The position numbers were made by a program, and so were the translations under genes. Shown here in pieces: positions 16,107 through 25,368 of a DNA stretch of 64,000 nucleotides. The notes below the pieces were generated by a model that searched no databases, had not been told where the DNA came from, and saw only the letters and a program-made list of their open reading frames with translations. The stretch is from Aureimonas frigidaquae. GTDB lineage: Bacteria > Pseudomonadota > Alphaproteobacteria > Rhizobiales > Rhizobiaceae. Positions within the stretch are counted from its first letter, which is position 1; each line of letters begins with the position of its first letter. The stretch spans positions 62,001 to 126,000 of the forward strand of contig NZ_BBWR01000016.1 in NCBI RefSeq assembly GCF_001463905.1. Direction: 5' to 3'.

Positions 16107-17636
16107 TCAGCGACTTGCGAGCGTGATGGTCATGGTCTTCAGGTCGCACATTTCCATCAGCGTGTGGCGACCGCCGGTGCGGCCGAGGCCGCTATTGCTG
16201 CCGGCCGCGCCGCCCGCCGGGATATGCGGCTCCCAGTAGCAGCTCTTTTCGTTCACGTTGACGATGCCGACCCGCAACCGCTCGGTGAAGTAGAAGGCCT
16301 GGTCGATCGACTGGGTGAAGACCGCCGCACTGAGGCCGTAGGGGCTCGACGCGGCCAGCTCCAGTGCCTCCGCATCCGTGTCGAAGGCCAGGACGGGCGC
16401 GACCGGGCCGAAGGTCTCCTCCTTGTTTAGGAGGCTTTCGCGGGTGAGGCCGGTGACGATGGTCGGCTCGATATAGAGATTGGTCGCCATGCCGGGCGCG
16501 ATGCCGCCGCCGCGCACGACCTGCGCCTTGCGGGCCACGGCGTCCTCCATGTGCTCCATCATCTTGTCGAGCGCCATGGCGTTGTTGACCGGGCCCATGG
16601 TCGTGGCCGGGTCGAACGGATCGCCCATGCGCACCGCCTCTGCCACGCGCACGAGCCCGTCCACGAAGCGGTCATGCACGGAACGGTGGACGAGGATGCG
16701 CTCCGTGGCGGTGCAGATCTGCCCGGCATTGGCAAAGCAGCCGGCGCCGACCAGGGCGGCCGCGCGGTCGACATCGGCATCGGACAAGACGATGGTTGGG
16801 CCGTTGCCGCCCATTTCCAGGAGCAGGGGCTTGCCTGCGCCGCGCCGGGCGATGGCCGCCCCCGTTGCCGAGCTGCCGGTAAAGCCCACGGCATGGGTGC
16901 CGGGGTGTATGACGGCCTCGTCGCCCACTTCGGCGCCGTCGCCGAGGACAAGGTTGATCACCCCATCGGGCAGGCCGGCATCGATCAGGCATTCCATCAG
17001 CGCGACGGCGATCAGCGAGGTGCTCGGCGCCGGCACCCAGACGACGGTGTTGCCGGTCGCCAGAGCGGGGCCGAGATAGTAGAGGCACGGCAGCGCCAGG
17101 GGGAAGTTCCAGGGCGTGATGATGGCCAGGACGCCCTTGGGTTGCAGGAAGCTGAAGGCGCGCTTGCCGGCATCGGCCACCGGGAAATAGGCCGTCTCCA
17201 GCCACTTCATCTGCTCGGCCGCGTTGCGGAAGCCGAGCGCCGCGCCCGCCACCTCGCCCTTGGCCTCGCTGTGGAAGGGCTTGCCCTGTTCCAGGCACAC
17301 CAGGCGCGCCAGTTCCTCGCCTTTGGCCTCAATCGCATCGGCGATCCGCATGCACAGTTGCGCCCGCTCGAAGACGCCCATGCGGGCGATCTTCTCGCGT
17401 GCCGCATGGGCGGCCGCCACGGCATCGCCGACATCGGCCCGTGTCGACAGGGCGATGTGGCCGAGGGTCTCGCCCGTCGACGGGCTGTCGATCTGCAGGA
17501 AGCGGCCGGACGTGCCGGGACGCCATGCCGCGCCGATGCGGTTGACGCCAAGCCGCAGATCGCCCGGCGGCTGGTCGACGATCGGCATGCCGCGCAGGTG
17601 CGGGCCCTCGCGGAAGGACTGGAATTGAACGGTCAT
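16107..17636 (-). CDS. NAD(P)-dependent aldehyde dehydrogenase
   Basis: 509 aa, slightly long for the family because of an N-terminal extension. Cofactor-binding FTGSSATGAAIA, catalytic Glu in LLEMGGNGPTIVLSDAD and catalytic Cys in CFANAGQICTATERILVHRS are intact; the C-terminal signature GGRHTLMEM is close to that of succinate-semialdehyde and vanillin dehydrogenases. Oxidises an aldehyde to the acid in the cytoplasm. Start overlaps the creatininase stop by 4 bp (ATGA), indicating coupled translation; the GMC oxidase gene follows after 87 bp. Confidence 0.93.
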   Translation of the reverse strand: MTVQFQSFREGPHLRGMPIVDQPPGDLRLGVNRIGAAWRPGTSGRFLQIDSPSTGETLGHIALSTRADVGDAVAAAHAAREKIARMGVFERAQLCMRIADAIEAKGEELARLVCLEQGKPFHSEAKGEVAGAALGFRNAAEQMKWLETAYFPVADAGKRAFSFLQPKGVLAIITPWNFPLALPCLYYLGPALATGNTVVWVPAPSTSLIAVALMECLIDAGLPDGVINLVLGDGAEVGDEAVIHPGTHAVGFTGSSATGAAIARRGAGKPLLLEMGGNGPTIVLSDADVDRAAALVGAGCFANAGQICTATERILVHRSVHDRFVDGLVRVAEAVRMGDPFDPATTMGPVNNAMALDKMMEHMEDAVARKAQVVRGGGIAPGMATNLYIEPTIVTGLTRESLLNKEETFGPVAPVLAFDTDAEALELAASSPYGLSAAVFTQSIDQAFYFTERLRVGIVNVNEKSCYWEPHIPAGGAAGSNSGLGRTGGRHTLMEMCDLKTMTITLASR

Positions 17637-18430
17637 GATGGCCTCCTCTGGCCGTAATGGGACTGAAGCGTCAGGAGCGTGTCGCGGCTTCGGGTGACGG
17701 CGGCCTCGAAGAGCGCGGCCCCGGCGGCGGGTGTGGCATCGGAAGGGGTGCCGATCACCCCGTTCGGACGGATCGTCTCGAACGGGCGCCAGACGGAGAC
17801 GGCGGCCCCCGAATAGAGGTGCGGGTCCGGCCAGGAGGGCGGCGTCGTCCCTTCGGGGATCCGGTCATGGCGGACTGTCTGCGGCAGGACATGCATCATC
17901 AGAGCCGTTTCCAGAGCGCAAGCGTGGCCGGTGCCACCGGCATGATCGGGCAGGACGCGGGCCGCGACATCGGCGATCAGGTCGAAGTAAGAGAAGCCGG
18001 CCATGACGACGCCGTCCGCCCCGAGCGTCGTGATGGCCACCTGGATGGCGGCCCGGTTGCCGCCATGGCCGTTCAGGACCACCGGCAGATAGCCGTCCTG
18101 CCACAGATTGGCGGCAAGCTCGCAAAGGACGGCGATGAAGGTCCGGGGGCTGAGGCTCATCGTCCCCGCAAAGGCGCGGTGGTGCTGGGAGGACCCATAG
18201 GGCAGCGGCTCGCAGACGCGGATGCCATCCTGCCCTTGCGCGGCGGCCCTGGCCACGGCGCTGGCAAGCCATATGTCGAGGGCGAGCGGCAGGTGCGGGC
18301 CATGCTGCTCCACTGCCCCAGTCGGCAGGACCGCGACCGGCCGCAGCGCGCTTGCGGACGCCAGTTCGGCCGCCTCCGGCGAGGTCATGGCGGAAAACAG
18401 TTCAGGGGTGACGATGGTACCGGCGCTCAT
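17633..18430 (-). CDS. Creatininase-family amidohydrolase
   Basis: 265 aa, the usual length. Metal-binding motifs are present: PTGAVEQHGPHLPLALDIWLA (Glu, His, Asp ligands) and VVLNGHGGNRAAIQ, with AGTMSLSPRTFIAV between. The family hydrolyses cyclic amides or formamides (creatinine, FAPy compounds in riboflavin/F420 synthesis). In this catabolic operon it would open or deamidate an imported compound, but the substrate is unknown. Both ends overlap neighbours by 4 bp. Confidence 0.88.
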   Translation of the reverse strand: MSAGTIVTPELFSAMTSPEAAELASASALRPVAVLPTGAVEQHGPHLPLALDIWLASAVARAAAQGQDGIRVCEPLPYGSSQHHRAFAGTMSLSPRTFIAVLCELAANLWQDGYLPVVLNGHGGNRAAIQVAITTLGADGVVMAGFSYFDLIADVAARVLPDHAGGTGHACALETALMMHVLPQTVRHDRIPEGTTPPSWPDPHLYSGAAVSVWRPFETIRPNGVIGTPSDATPAAGAALFEAAVTRSRDTLLTLQSHYGQRRPS

Positions 18431-19401
18431 CGGCTGGCCTCCGTCAGCCGGGCCTTGGCGAGGGTCATGCCCGTATCGGCCAGGAGAGCGGCGATGATGA
18501 TGGCGCCCTTGTAGAGCTCGATACTCGACGGATCGGTGCCGAAGACCCGCAAGGCGGTGGTGAGAAGGCTGACGGTGAGCGCGCCGACGACCGTCCCAGC
18601 GACGGTGCCCCGGCCACCGAAGACGCTGGTACCGCCGATGACGGTTGCGGCAATGGCGTCCAGGAGCAGGGAGGTGCCGCCGATATTGGGCGTCACGACC
18701 GGCACGCGGGCGATCATCACGACGGCGGTCAAAAAGACGAAGAGACCGGACGCCACATAGACGAGGATGGTATGGCGCTGGATCGGAATGCCGGAGAGTT
18801 CCGCCGCGGCCGGGTCCGAGCCAAGGGCATAGGTCCGAAGGCCGAAGCGCGTCAGGCGCATCAGGACCGCCGCTCCGCCGACGATCAGCACCGTCAGGAA
18901 GACGACGTTCGGGATGCCGAGGCTGCGTTCGATGCCGATGAAGCGCAATGTCGGATCGCTCAGCATGAGAACGCCCTTGGAGGCGACGGCGAGCGTCGCG
19001 CCCTGCAGGACCACCATGGCCGCCAGCGTGGTGACGAAGGGCGGGATGCGGAAGATGGCGATGAGGACACCGTTGACGAGGCCGACCGCCAGCATGGCGC
19101 AGGCCCCCGCGGCAAGGGCCAGCGGCAGGCCGGAGCCGCCATCGACCAGGCTGGCGATCAGCACCGCGCAGAAGGCGACCCCGACCCCGGCCGAAAGATC
19201 GATGCCCCCCGTCAGAAGCACGATGAGTGCGCCGAGGGCCAGGACGGCGATCGGTGTCGCCTGGGCGACGATGTTGATGATGCTGGGGCCCGAGACGACC
19301 CGTGGATCGACGATGGCGAAGACGACGCCCAGCACGACGAGGAGGATGAGCGGCGAGAAGTCGAGAAGGCGCCGCAGGGCGAGATTGCGGGTCGGAACCA
19401 T
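18427..19401 (-). CDS. CUT2-family ABC transporter permease (RbsC-like)
   Basis: 324 aa from ATG at 19401 (MVPTRNLALRRLLDFSPLIL). About nine hydrophobic segments and the family motifs LTGGIDLSAGVGVAFCAVL, NGVLIAIFRIPPFVTTLAAM and the coupling region VIGGTSVFGGRGTVAGTVVG are present. Partner of the permease half of the fused protein encoded just upstream, with which it would form the membrane channel. The gap to the fused gene is 5 bp. Confidence 0.92.
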   Translation of the reverse strand: MVPTRNLALRRLLDFSPLILLVVLGVVFAIVDPRVVSGPSIINIVAQATPIAVLALGALIVLLTGGIDLSAGVGVAFCAVLIASLVDGGSGLPLALAAGACAMLAVGLVNGVLIAIFRIPPFVTTLAAMVVLQGATLAVASKGVLMLSDPTLRFIGIERSLGIPNVVFLTVLIVGGAAVLMRLTRFGLRTYALGSDPAAAELSGIPIQRHTILVYVASGLFVFLTAVVMIARVPVVTPNIGGTSLLLDAIAATVIGGTSVFGGRGTVAGTVVGALTVSLLTTALRVFGTDPSSIELYKGAIIIAALLADTGMTLAKARLTEASR

Positions 19402-19406
19402 GTGTT

Positions 19407-21959
19407 TCACCCTTCTGCCGTTCGCAGGTCGAAGATGGGGGCCGGCTCGGCCGGTGCGGCGCGCGGGCGGCGGTCGCCGAAGGCGAGGGTCATGACGTCT
19501 TCCTCGCTCGCGCCGCGGGCCAGCTCGCCCACCGAGCGCCCTTCGCACATGACGACGATGCGGTCGGCGACGCCGAGCACCTCCGGCAGTTCGGACGAGA
19601 CCATGAGGATGGCCGCGCCTTCCTGCTTCAGGCCGGCGATCAGGCGGTGGAGATCGGACTTGGCGCCGACATCGACCCCGCGCGTCGGCTCGTCCAGGAG
19701 GATGATCCGTGGACGGGTGGCAAGCCACTTGCCGATGACCACCTTCTGCTGATTGCCGCCCGACAGTTCCAGCGTCAGCTTGTCGGGTTGGGCCGGGCGC
19801 ACGCCGAGCGAGGAGACGAGATCACGCGCCAGGGCACCGATCCGGCGCCCCGGCAGGATGCCGAAGCGGCTGTTGCCGCGGATCCAGGCAAGCGAAAGGT
19901 TGTCGCGGATCGACATCGTGCCGACGAAGCCTTCCAGGTGCCGGTCTTCCGGAATGTAGACGATGCCGGAGCGGTTGGCGGCGCGCAGCCCGTCGCCCGC
20001 GCGGCGCTCCCCGAAGACATCGAGGGTGCCGCCCTTGGGCGTTTCCAGCCCGGCGATCAGCCGCAGGACTTCCGAACGGCCACTGCCCATCAGCCCGGCC
20101 AGGGCGACGATTTCGCCGCAGCGAAGGGTCAGGGATGCCGATTTGAGGAGCTTGCCGTCGGAGATGTTTGCGATCTCCAGCGCTGTTTGCCCGAGCGGTG
20201 CTTCGAGATGGGGGAAGATATCCCCGACCTCGCGGCCGACCATCATGGAGACGATCTCCGCCTCCGACGTGTCCGCGATGCGGCGCTCACCGATGAAGCG
20301 ACCATCCCGCAGGACCACGACGCGGTCGCACTGATTGAAGATCTCTTCCATCTTGTGGGAGATGTAGAGAATGCCCGCGCCGCGTGCGCGCAGCTTGGCG
20401 TTGAGGGCATAGAGCTGGTCGCGCTCGCGGTTGGACAGGGCGCTGGTGGGCTCGTCCATCACCATGAACCAGGCATCGGCCAGGACCGCACGGGCGATCT
20501 CCACCATCTGCTGGCGGCCGATCGTCAGGCTGCGAACCTCTGCATCCACATCGATGTCGAGGCCGAGTTCGGCCATGATATCGCGCGCACGCCGGCGCAT
20601 GGTCCGCCGCGACAGAAGGCCGAAGGCGTTGCGCGGCTCGCGCCCGACGAACATGTTTTCGGCGACCGTCAGGTCCGGCGCCAGGCTGAAATGCTGGTGG
20701 ATGACGCTGATCCCCTCCGCATCGTCCGGGGAATCGAAATGGACCGGCCGGCCGTCGAGCAGCAATTGCCCCGCATCCGGCCGGTGGAACCCGGCAATGC
20801 ACTTGACAAGGGTGGATTTGCCGGCCCCGTTCTCTCCCGCCAGGGCGACGACCTCTCCCGCCGCGACCGAGAAGGACACACCGTCCAGGGCCCGCACGCC
20901 CGGGAAGGACTTGCCGATCCCCTCCAGCGTGATGGACCGCGCGCCGCTCGGCGCGGGCGGTGCCGGGGCCACGGACACATCGGGGCGCGGTGTGCCGGCC
21001 CTGCGGCGCAGAAGATGCGACAGGCTGTCCATGCGGCTGGCCAGCACGGCGATGATGATCAGCGCGCCGGTCACGTAATAGATGATGATTTGCGGCACCT
21101 GCAGGAAGGACAGGCCCGTATTGATGACGCCGAGGAGCAGCGCGCCGATGGCCGTGCCCCAGACGGAGCCACGGCCGCCCGACAGTTTGGTTCCGCCGAT
21201 GATGGCTGCGGTGATGGCGGTGAATTCGAGCCCGGTGCCGGCCAGCGGCTGGGCCGAGCCGAGCCGGCCGATGGTCAGGATGGCGCCGAGCCCGGCCGTC
21301 GCGCCTGCGATCAGATAGACCGACACGCGGACCCGGCCGACGGGCACGAGCGAGGCGCGGGCAGCATCGGCATTGCCGCCGACCGCGTAGACCCAGCGGC
21401 CATAGACGGTGCGCTTCAGGACGAACCACCAGGCCACCAGCAAAAGAACCGCGATGACCACCGAGACGGGAAGCGGTCCGACCATGGCGCTGCCGGCATA
21501 GAGCACCGCTGCATTGTCGATGGGAAGGCTCGAGGCACCCGACAGGCTGAGGGACAGGCCGCGGGCGAAGGCCATGGTGGCCAGGGTGGCGATGAAGGGG
21601 GAGATGCCCGCCGCCCCGATCAGAATGCCGTTCAGGAGGCCGATGGCTGCGCCGGCCAGGATGGCGGCGCCCATGGTCAGGACAGCCGAGCCAGTGGCGG
21701 TGAAGACCAGCCCGGCGGCGACGCCGGAAAAGGCGAGGGTACTGCCGACCGAAATATCGATCCCCCGGGCGATGATGACGGCCGTCATGGCATAGGCGAC
21801 GATGGCGATGACGGCGCTCTGCTGCAGGATGCTGACGAAGTTGCCGCTGGACAGAAAGCGCGGATCGATCCAGCCGAAGACAACGACCGCCAGGCAGAGC
21901 ACGACCACGAGCACGGGCTCGTTATGCGCGACGAGGACTTTGATCCGGTCCTTGAACAT
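19407..21959 (-). CDS. Fused CUT2 ABC permease and double ATP-binding protein (RbsC-RbsA fusion)
   Basis: 850 aa from ATG at 21959 (MFKDRIKVLVAHNEP). Residues about 15-325 are an RbsC-type permease (IIARGIDISVGSTLAFSG; IIGGTKLSGGRGSVWGT). A proline-rich linker (VSVAPAPPAPSGAR, about 335-350) leads into an RbsA-type double ATPase: first cassette with ENGAGKST and signature LTIGRQQMVEIARAV, second with the degenerate P-loop LMGSGRSEVLR and LSGGNQQKVVIGKWL. Permease and ATPase are separate genes in the ribose and xylose systems; here they form one polypeptide in a single uninterrupted frame. The imported ligand is unknown. Confidence 0.9.
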   Translation of the reverse strand: MFKDRIKVLVAHNEPVLVVVLCLAVVVFGWIDPRFLSSGNFVSILQQSAVIAIVAYAMTAVIIARGIDISVGSTLAFSGVAAGLVFTATGSAVLTMGAAILAGAAIGLLNGILIGAAGISPFIATLATMAFARGLSLSLSGASSLPIDNAAVLYAGSAMVGPLPVSVVIAVLLLVAWWFVLKRTVYGRWVYAVGGNADAARASLVPVGRVRVSVYLIAGATAGLGAILTIGRLGSAQPLAGTGLEFTAITAAIIGGTKLSGGRGSVWGTAIGALLLGVINTGLSFLQVPQIIIYYVTGALIIIAVLASRMDSLSHLLRRRAGTPRPDVSVAPAPPAPSGARSITLEGIGKSFPGVRALDGVSFSVAAGEVVALAGENGAGKSTLVKCIAGFHRPDAGQLLLDGRPVHFDSPDDAEGISVIHQHFSLAPDLTVAENMFVGREPRNAFGLLSRRTMRRRARDIMAELGLDIDVDAEVRSLTIGRQQMVEIARAVLADAWFMVMDEPTSALSNRERDQLYALNAKLRARGAGILYISHKMEEIFNQCDRVVVLRDGRFIGERRIADTSEAEIVSMMVGREVGDIFPHLEAPLGQTALEIANISDGKLLKSASLTLRCGEIVALAGLMGSGRSEVLRLIAGLETPKGGTLDVFGERRAGDGLRAANRSGIVYIPEDRHLEGFVGTMSIRDNLSLAWIRGNSRFGILPGRRIGALARDLVSSLGVRPAQPDKLTLELSGGNQQKVVIGKWLATRPRIILLDEPTRGVDVGAKSDLHRLIAGLKQEGAAILMVSSELPEVLGVADRIVVMCEGRSVGELARGASEEDVMTLAFGDRRPRAAPAEPAPIFDLRTAEG

Positions 21960-22071
21960 GTGGCATCTCCATCGAACATGCAGGCTCGACCGCGCGCATG
22001 CGCGCAGCAACCGGCGACGGTCTGGAATGCGAAGGGGCCGGCGGGGGTGTCCGCGCCGACCCCGCGACCGG

Positions 22072-23103
22072 CTATTGCGCCACGGTCATGGCCGAGGCGG
22101 GCAGTTTCGGCCCGAGCTGCTCGGTGTAGTTCTGCGACTCCTGCGCCTGGCGCGCCGTGTCGATGTAGTCGAAGCTCATGCCGGCGGCCTTGAGCTTTTC
22201 CGCCGTTTCGTCGGAGGTGACGAAGTAGGTCGGCATGTAGAGGTCTTTCGGCAGTTCCTCACCATTGGCGAGGCGGGATGCGACGGCGATGTTCCAGTAG
22301 CCGACGCGATAGGCGCCCGTCAGCACGTCCATGACCATCTTGCCGCTGTCGATCAGCTCCTTCATCTCGGCATCGCCGTCGTAGCCGCCATAGATCAGAT
22401 TGGATCCGAGCGCGTTGGCCACGGAGTCCGCCGCAAGGCACAGGCTGTCCGAGATGCAGGCGATGGCGTCGAGTTCGGGATAGGTGGTCAGCCAGGTCTG
22501 CGCGGCGTTGGTGGCCTTGGCCGCATCCCAATCGGTCGGCTGGATGCCGACAACCTCAATATTGGGGAACTCCTTGGCCATCGTGTCAATGAAACCCTTC
22601 TCCCGGGTGTCGGACACGAAGTTCCCGCGCGATCCGACCAAAAGCGCCACCTGGCCCTCGCCGCCGAGGGTGATGCCGACGGCCCGGGCGACCATGCCCA
22701 TATTCTCGTAATCGGGGTAGAGCGTGGAGTAGTTCTCGCCCGCATCCACCTTGTTGCCCATGGTGATGACCGGAATGCCTGCGGCGGTGGCTTTCTGGAT
22801 GACGGGGATGACGGCGTTCTTGTCAAGCGGATCGATGAGGATCGCGCTGACGCCCTGGTTGATGAAGTTCTCGATGATGGCGACCTGCTTTTCCAGGCTG
22901 CCTTCGGCGCTCTGCCATGTCGACCGTACGCCATAATCGGAGGCGGCGACGTCGCCCGCCTCCTTCATGCGGACGAAGAAGGAGTTCTGCAGGTCGATGG
23001 CGGCAAGGCCGAGGACCTTCTCCTGGGCGGAGGCCGGCAGCGCCAGCGACAGCGCGGCGAGGAGGACGGACGTCTCGATAAGTCTGCGCATGCGTAACCT
23101 CAC
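22072..23103 (-). CDS. Periplasmic binding protein of the CUT2-type ABC importer
   Basis: 343 aa with a signal peptide (LIETSVLLAALSLALPASAQ); start MRLRMRR at 23103 or the internal MRR at 23091. The fold is a type-1 sugar-binding protein (VLGLAAIDLQNSFFVRMKEAGDVAA; AILIDPLDKNAVIPVIQKATAAGIPVI; DAIACISDSLCLAADSVANAL). Relatives bind ribose, rhamnose, xylose or AI-2, but some bind non-sugars, which would fit the amidase and dehydratase partners. The 112-bp gap to the permease-ATPase gene contains GC-rich inverted repeats likely to protect this highly expressed part of the message. Confidence 0.9.
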   Translation of the reverse strand: MRLRMRRLIETSVLLAALSLALPASAQEKVLGLAAIDLQNSFFVRMKEAGDVAASDYGVRSTWQSAEGSLEKQVAIIENFINQGVSAILIDPLDKNAVIPVIQKATAAGIPVITMGNKVDAGENYSTLYPDYENMGMVARAVGITLGGEGQVALLVGSRGNFVSDTREKGFIDTMAKEFPNIEVVGIQPTDWDAAKATNAAQTWLTTYPELDAIACISDSLCLAADSVANALGSNLIYGGYDGDAEMKELIDSGKMVMDVLTGAYRVGYWNIAVASRLANGEELPKDLYMPTYFVTSDETAEKLKAAGMSFDYIDTARQAQESQNYTEQLGPKLPASAMTVAQ

Positions 23104-23166
23104 ATGTTGTTTTGAAGGGTTCGTCGAATGCGGGGCAGTCCGTGCGTTTTCCGCCTCTTCTTGGAT

Positions 23167-24153
23167 TTATCTGGCCGCTCCCGCCGGCGCATCCGCCGGC
23201 AGGGAGGTGGATGACTGTTCGCTCAGGCCGTCGATCCCGGCGCCGCAGACGAGCCCGGCCACGCAGGCTCCCGGCTCCGGCCGCACCGCGCCCGCCATCA
23301 GTGCAGCGAGCGAGGCGGCCCCGCTGAGATCGGCCGCGATGCCGAAATCCAGCCACAGGAGTTCGGCGGCGCGCTGCATGTCGTCATCCTCTATCAGGAC
23401 GATCTCATCGACATGGCGGCGGGCCGTCTCATAGATGCTTTCGGCCGTGCGCCCGCACGCCATGGTGGCGACGCGCGTCGTCACCTGCGGAAGGCGAACG
23501 ACCTCTCCTGCCGCGAAGGATGCGTGTAGGGTGGGGGAGCCGACCGGCTCCACGCCCACGATCCGCGCTTGCGGGCGGACCGAGCGGATGAACTGCGACA
23601 TGCCGGCGATGAGCCCACCGCCGCCTATGGCGACGATGAAGAGATCGGCATCGGGGATCTGCTCCAGCATCTCCACCGCGACCGTCCCCTGGCCGGCCAC
23701 GATGGCCGGGTCGGCGAAGGGGTGCATGTAGAAGGCGCCCGCGCTCTGCGCAAAGCTTTGCGCTGCTTCGTGCGCCTCGTCCCAGACGGTGCCGACATGG
23801 CGCACGGTCGCGCCCAGGAGCCGCAGCTTCTGCGCCTTGATGGGGCTGGCATTGGCAGGCAGGAAGATGGTCGCCGCCACGCCATGCTGCGCCGCCATGT
23901 ATGCGGTGGCCATGCCATGATTGCCGCCCGATGCCGCGACCAGCCCGGCGGCGATCCGGTCCGGCCCGAGCGTCGCCACCCGGTTGGCCGCGCCGCGGAT
24001 CTTGAAGGAGCCGCTGACCTGTAGGCATTCGAGCTTCAGGTGGAGCGGGTTCGACAGGCCGGCGCGCGGCGATTGCTCCATGGCGAGCACCGGCGTGCGC
24101 CGGACCATGGGGCGGATGCGCTGCGCCGCGGCCGTGATGTCGGCAAGGCTCAT
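23167..24153 (-). CDS. PLP-dependent threonine/serine dehydratase family enzyme (EutB-like)
   Basis: 328 aa fold-type II PLP enzyme. The PLP lysine is in LQVSGSFKIRGAANRV, the substrate loop in AASGGNHGMATAYMAAQHG, and the glycine-rich phosphate-binding loop in FIVAIGGGGLIAGMSQF. This short catabolic form lacks the ACT regulatory domain of IlvA. Catabolic threonine dehydratase gives 2-oxobutyrate; EutB of hydroxyectoine use acts on hydroxyectoine-derived diamino acids. The pairing with a DoeB-like gene (4-bp overlap) resembles ectoine/hydroxyectoine clusters but ectoine hydrolase, EutA and EutC are not here. Confidence is high for family, low for substrate. Confidence 0.88.
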   Translation of the reverse strand: MSLADITAAAQRIRPMVRRTPVLAMEQSPRAGLSNPLHLKLECLQVSGSFKIRGAANRVATLGPDRIAAGLVAASGGNHGMATAYMAAQHGVAATIFLPANASPIKAQKLRLLGATVRHVGTVWDEAHEAAQSFAQSAGAFYMHPFADPAIVAGQGTVAVEMLEQIPDADLFIVAIGGGGLIAGMSQFIRSVRPQARIVGVEPVGSPTLHASFAAGEVVRLPQVTTRVATMACGRTAESIYETARRHVDEIVLIEDDDMQRAAELLWLDFGIAADLSGAASLAALMAGAVRPEPGACVAGLVCGAGIDGLSEQSSTSLPADAPAGAAR

Positions 24154-25235
24154 TCCCCGGCCTCGAGCGCGGCCGCCAGGGCTTCCGGATACTCGGTCGC
24201 CAGGACGAAGCAGCAGTTGCCCGGCCGCACGCGGCCCGGCTGGCGCTTGGCGAAGACGACCCCGTCGATCGGATGCGTCAGCACGAGCGGCTCGCGCTGC
24301 GGCGTGCGCAGAAAGTGGATGCGGCCGGCAATGTCGCCCTTGCGGACGGCGGCGCCGAGCAGGCTGATCGGCTCGAACACGCCGTCTTCGTCGGACATGA
24401 TGTAGCCTTCGCTGCCCGGCACTTTCAGGACGCGGCCATTGGCGCCGGGCTGGACGTCGAGCGGCCCCTTCAGGATGCCGGCATGTTTGAGCACGTTGCG
24501 GATGCCGCGGCGGCAGATGGCCAGCGCTTCCGGCCCGACGAGGCCGCCGCCGCCCATTTCACTCCCGATGACGATGAGCCCCTGAAGATTGGCTGAGGCG
24601 GTGGAGGTGCGCGTCTCTCCCAGATTGTCCACCATGACGACGGTGGGAGCGCCGAAGGCGAGCGTCGCGGCGATGTTGCGCTTGTGGCCATGCGGCGTGG
24701 GGGAGGGTTCGATGATGGCGCTCGGCAGGATCATCAGGGACGAGCCGCCGGAATGTAAGTCCAGGAAATAGTCCGAGATCGGGAACAGGCAGTCATGCAC
24801 ATAGGCGGCGATCTGGCTCGTCAGCGTACCGTTGAAATCGCCCGGGAAGCTGCGATTGAAGTTCAGCCCGTCCACGGGAGAGGTCCGCGTGCCGGCTTCC
24901 ACCGCCCGCACGTTGATCGCCGGGATGGCGATGATGCGCCCGCTGACATCGGCGGGGTCGATCTCCCGCAGGAGCTCGCCCAGGGCGATGGGACCTTCAT
25001 ACTCGTCGCCGTGGTTTCCCGCCTCGATCAGGATGGTCGGGCCGTTGCCGTTGCGCACGACCGCCAGCGGGACCTGCACCGTGCCCCAGGCGTCGTCATG
25101 CGGCGACTGGGGCACGTTGAAGAAGCCGATCTGCTTGCCGTCACGGTCCAGGTCGATCGTCGTGAACACGCTGTTGCGGCGGCGTTCCACAACCCTGCGC
25201 TCAGACCGGAGACGCTCTACCAGGGCCATGTTCAT
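24150..25235 (-). CDS. Zinc-dependent deacylase of the AstE/AspA (DoeB-like) family, paralogue 2
   Basis: 361 aa. The HxxE motif is in LIEAGNHGDEYEGPIALGELL, the Arg/Asn motif in GLNFNRSFPGDFNG, and the third zinc ligand in YFLDLHSGGSSLMILPS. Resembles N-alpha-acetyl-L-2,4-diaminobutyrate deacetylase. First gene of the minus-strand catabolic operon, divergent from the IclR regulator and separated from it by a region with a 9-bp inverted repeat. The enzyme at 12146 shares the same motifs but differs elsewhere, so this is an old duplication or separate recruitment, not a recent copy. Confidence 0.85.
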   Translation of the reverse strand: MNMALVERLRSERRVVERRRNSVFTTIDLDRDGKQIGFFNVPQSPHDDAWGTVQVPLAVVRNGNGPTILIEAGNHGDEYEGPIALGELLREIDPADVSGRIIAIPAINVRAVEAGTRTSPVDGLNFNRSFPGDFNGTLTSQIAAYVHDCLFPISDYFLDLHSGGSSLMILPSAIIEPSPTPHGHKRNIAATLAFGAPTVVMVDNLGETRTSTASANLQGLIVIGSEMGGGGLVGPEALAICRRGIRNVLKHAGILKGPLDVQPGANGRVLKVPGSEGYIMSDEDGVFEPISLLGAAVRKGDIAGRIHFLRTPQREPLVLTHPIDGVVFAKRQPGRVRPGNCCFVLATEYPEALAAALEAGE

Positions 25236-25280
25236 CAGATCACCCGCTCGTCATCAAACCGACATGACGACACTTTCGCA

Positions 25281-25314
25281 GTTTCATATTTGATGTCAAG
25301 TTCCGATATGAAAC
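25281..25314. promoter_or_regulatory. Candidate IclR-type operator in the divergent promoter region
   Basis: GTTTCATAT (25281-25289) and its exact reverse complement ATATGAAAC (25306-25314) are separated by 16 bp, giving arm centres 25 bp apart. The repeat lies between the divergent IclR gene (start about 25369) and the minus-strand operon (start 25235), where a regulator controlling both would bind. It is the only strong inverted repeat I see in the 133-bp gap. Binding by this IclR protein is inferred from position. Confidence 0.55.
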
Positions 25315-25368
25315 AATTGAAGTGGGGGACAGCGGCGTCCTATGGTGCGGCGAAACACGGGGTACCGA

